Shown here: piece by piece, positions 61,020-64,000 of the stretch
Position numbering within the stretch: position 1 is the first letter of the stretch
How the letters are laid out: every line of letters starts with the position of its first letter
Assembly: GCF_025698545.1 (NCBI RefSeq)
Contig: NC_068575.1
Span: forward strand, 52,089,980 to 52,153,979
DNA: 64,000 nt
From: Gossypium raimondii
Lineage: Eukaryota; Streptophyta; Magnoliopsida; Malvales; Malvaceae
Direction of reading: 5' to 3'
The notes under the pieces: model-generated
What the model saw: only the letters and a program-made list of their open reading frames with translations
Databases searched by the model: none
Told to the model about the DNA's origin: nothing
Program-made: the position numbers and the translations under genes

Positions 61020-61530
61020 TTAGTCCCTGTACTCTGCATAAGTTGTGGACTTAGTCACCATAATTTGCTCAATTTTAGTCTTTGTACTTTTCAAATTGGT
61101 TAATTTTGGTCCCTTCACTTTTCCAATTTTAAAATTTTATTCCTAACCAAATGACAGTAGTTAAACTTGTTTGATTAAATTTTGCTATTAGTCTTGCAGT
61201 AAGCGTAAAATTGAAGGTTCAATTTATGTTCTCCAAATGGATCATTTAGTAGTAATATTTCTTGAATTTTGAAATTTTAGTTTTAATGCAAGCTATAGTT
61301 GTTAAATCCATTAACTAATTTTTTTAGTTATATGTTGAAATAATAACTTAACATGGCATTATAAATGCGATAATAAGTTTGATGTGTCAAATTTTAAAAA
61401 TAGTAGAACTTAATGAATTTAATAGGTACTACTTAATGAGGACTAAGATTTTAAAATTTGAAAAGTGCATAAATTAAAAATAACCGAATTAAAGTAGGAT
61501 AATTAAATCCATAACTTATGCATAATGGGA
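61020..61530. mobile_element. Foldback element (MULE-like)
   Basis: GCATAAGTTGTGGACTTAGT (61037) in the left arm pairs with the complement of ATTAAATCCATAACTTATGC (61502-61521). Further pairing is seen between TTTGTACTTTTCAAATT (61080-61097) and AAATTTGAAAAGTGCATAAA (61456-61475). The arms are about 70-100 bp. There is no coding capacity. The ends are approximate. Confidence 0.6.
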
Positions 61531-62622
61531 AAGTACCAAACATTGGCATAATGGAAAGTGATTCCCATAATAATTAGAGGAAAATTACTTTATCATGTAG
61601 ATGAAAATAATAAATAATTGCTAAGACAAAACTAGTCTTTCTTTTATTTGTGTTTAGAGTATTAACTTATTAATCATAATAATAATAATAATAATAATAA
61701 TAAAAGAACACAATTTCATGTTCTCGTCCTCTTTGGTCTTTATGGCTTCAATTCATTGTTTCAAAGTAAGTAAATATCTATATTTTTTGTTATAAATCTT
61801 TTAAAATGTATTTTTCATTATTATTGAATTTTAGTATTAAAATAACGGAAGGAACCACTTACATGTAGAACTAAAGTAGTTTTACACCTTTTATATATTT
61901 ACATTATTAATATTTCAATATAATTGTATTTGTTATATATTAAAATTTTGAATCAATTCTATATTTTTATCATACCGATCTAAAATATTTTATATATTAA
62001 TATTTATTGAACGATTGAAAGTTTTTACATAAAAGAAATAGTTGAAAATTTTTAACTTACATCAAATTTAACATAAATGATTTATATGAATAAAATATAA
62101 AATTTGATAATTAGAATTTAGATCATTAAAATATTAGTCATATGAAAATGTAAGAAAAATGTTAAACTACTTTAATTTTACACAAATGTAAGTGAATCAC
62201 TCCCTTAATATGACTTCAAAGTATATATGCAATATATGAATACACACGAAATAACGAGGAAAATTTAAAATATTGCGACATTCATAATAATATTTTTATT
62301 TAATAATGGTAAATTTGTAAATTAACATTATGTTCTCATAAAAGTGCTGAGTGCATTAAGCATGTTAATTTAGCTTTCTCGAGATTTTAATTACTTTTAA
62401 TGTGTACCAAATATTGCAAAATAATATTCTCATCAATTACATGACATTGGAATTATTAGATAGGAAAACACCAAACGGTCCTTTAAGGTAGTGTAGTGAT
62501 CACTTACCCCGGAATTTAATCAATTGGAAAGTGATTTCACATTTTATATGTCAAATTTTATTTATGGTGTGTTTGGACACCACATAGTAATTGGATGAAA
62601 ATGTAATTCTTAGGGTAATAGT
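61531..62622. other. AT-rich intergenic DNA
   Basis: It contains an (AAT)n microsatellite at 61676-61703. From about 62568 (GTGTGTTTGGACACC) it includes the left part of what may be an outer MITE into which the next element is inserted; the right part may continue at 63081-63130 (GTAATTACACTCCC, GTAATTCCCTAGGG). Confidence 0.45.
61676..61703. repeat. (AAT)n microsatellite
   Basis: About nine perfect AAT units. A shorter AAT run is at 60042-60060. Confidence 0.9.
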
Positions 62623-63080
62623 TAGGAGTGTAAATGAGACATTGGTGCTAACAAGCTACTCGAGTTTGACTCGAAAAAATTCAAACTTAATTCAATAATT
62701 ATCGAGCTGAGCTCAAGCCTGAGCTATGGATCAAGCTAAATTTAAGTTTAGTAATACTTGACTCGAATGGTTCAGGAGTTTTGTCAAACTTTTCATTTTT
62801 TATATTATTAAATTACGTTATTGCCATTAATATGTATTATTAACCCTAAGCTTAATTATTGAGTAGCTCGAGATTGAATACAAAATTTGGTGAATGGGCT
62901 TAATTGAGCTAGAGTAGATTGGTTCTATCTCGAGCTGAACTTGAGTAGCTCAATTATATCTCGAGTCGAGCTCGAGCTTAAAAATAGATATTTGGTTGAG
63001 CTTGAGTCGAGTATGAAGCTCCAAATTTCATGCTAAGCTCAAGCTTTGCAGTATCTAGGCTCGACTCGATTACACCCACA
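62623..63080. mobile_element. hAT-like MITE rich in CTCGAGCTCGA words
   Basis: 458 bp, starts TAGGAGTGTAAATGAG and ends CTCGATTACACCCACA, imperfect inverted ends like those of the two other hAT-type elements here. Flanks GTAATAGT and GTAGTAAT agree at six of eight bases. The interior has many GAGCT/CTCGAG words, so it can fold on itself. Confidence 0.6.
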
Positions 63081-63705
63081 GTAGTAATTACACTCCCTTG
63101 TAATTACAAGGAATTGTAATTCCCTAGGGTAGCGTTTAAGAACTGGAATTTGGATTTGGATTTCAAAATTTTAGTTTTAAAATTTATGATTTATGAATTC
63201 ATTGTTTCTAAAATCTTTCTTTGGGAATTAAAATGGTTGAAAATTAGGATTTTGAATTAATCCAAATTCATTGTTGGGATAATTTCAAATTTAGATTTGA
63301 ATTTCAACAAATTTTAATCCTTAAAAACATTTTTTTTAAAATTTTATTATTTATAAGAATTTTTAACATTGTTGTTTGAACCAGACTAGACCAGCAATCG
63401 AACTAGGAATCGTCTCGAGAAAGGCATTAGATTGGTTGACTTGGGAACTGGTACAAATGGGTTGATTGGATGATTGAACCATTTTTTTATGAAGTCTTTA
63501 ATGGTTCATTTAATAGAACCAAACGGATCGATCGAACCAATCGTATCAATCAAACCGATCAGCCAATAAAATGTAACTTTATATTTTTATATTGTTTTGG
63601 GTTAAAATATTAAAAAAGAATTCTCAACATTTTCATATTATTTATAGAAAGTCATTTATACTTTGTTTACACCTAAATAGAATCATATAATTTAGTTTGT
63701 ACTTA
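63081..63705. other. AT-rich intergenic DNA
   Basis: No gene is seen. Around 63370-63560 GAACC/GGTTC-type words (for example AACCAAACGGATCGATCGAA) recall another diverged MITE. Confidence 0.35.
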
Positions 63706-64000
63706 AATAAGCGGACTTACTTAGGTATAAATTAAAAGTCAAGGGTTTATAAATTAAAATTTTGGAAACTATGGTATAAATAAAATTTTTCAATATTTAT
63801 ATTATTAAATTAAAAACATGAAGCTTGTCACTATTTTCAAGACTAAACTGGACCAACTAGTCAGATAGATTGCACTGGGCATAAGTGGACTTCCTTAGGT
63901 ATAAATTAAAAGTCAAGGGTTTAAAATTAAAATTATGGAAACTATGGTATAAATAAATTTTGTGAATATTTATATCATATTATATTATATTAAATGCATG
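63706..64000. repeat. Direct repeat with 174-bp period at the window edge
   Basis: Two copies of a segment of about 110 bp begin near 63708 and 63882. Each contains TTAGGTATAAATTAAAAGTC, AAGGGTTTA and AACTATGGTATAAATAAA. The second copy reaches the end of the window, so more copies may follow. Confidence 0.85.

Overview
The window is nuclear DNA of a flowering plant. It is AT-rich, its genes are split by GT-AG introns, and it carries plant-specific families (adenylate isopentenyltransferase, HUA2-like PWWP protein, 8-cysteine prolamin-type protein) among many nested LTR retrotransposon remnants and MITEs. The repeat style and protein flavour fit a malvaceous dicot such as cotton (Gossypium). 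That is inference; no search could be run.

Left part (1-18 kb), relatively gene-rich: the 5' end of an SmD1 spliceosomal gene on the minus strand (1-1200); a divergently transcribed 8-exon atypical bHLH gene (3025-5239); tail to tail with it a 9-exon VTT/SNARE-associated (TVP38/DedA-like) membrane protein gene on the minus strand (5639-8780) with a 5-nt exon deletion and two GC-AG introns; then MITEs; then an IPT3-like cytokinin biosynthesis gene (15613-16577) whose reading frame is broken by one base just before the P-loop.

Middle part (about 20.4-42.6 kb): a nest of mobile DNA with no host gene. A decayed copia element (LTR 21450-27500, pol remains to 32403, second LTR 32404 to about 41368) has been entered repeatedly by other retroelements. 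All but the outer one survive as solo LTRs: B 21822-26952, C 22769-25473 inside B, E 29146-32012 inside the RNase H region, F 33290-36219, and D 36339-40455. D in turn contains a 1250-bp hAT-type element with a perfect 8-bp target duplication. Matching target-site duplications resolve each insertion. Foldback elements flank the cluster.

Right part (42.6-64 kb): a small secreted 8-cysteine protein gene with an Arg/Ser repeat linker (42877-43332, minus); a LINE relic (44089-44638, minus); about 5.6 kb of repeat-derived intergenic DNA; a large intact 10-exon HUA2-like gene (50231-60631, minus, 1387 codons) with PWWP, CID-like and polyproline regions; then MITE-rich intergenic DNA.

The genes do not form a pathway. 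SmD1 and the HUA2-like protein both act in pre-mRNA processing, IPT3 in cytokinin synthesis, bHLH in transcription control, and the VTT protein in endomembranes. The observations most worth follow-up are the two frame breaks (IPT3 and VTT), the possibly optional exon that would reset the bHLH loop length together with a putative 18-nt leader microexon carrying upstream AUGs, and the fully resolvable retrotransposon nest.
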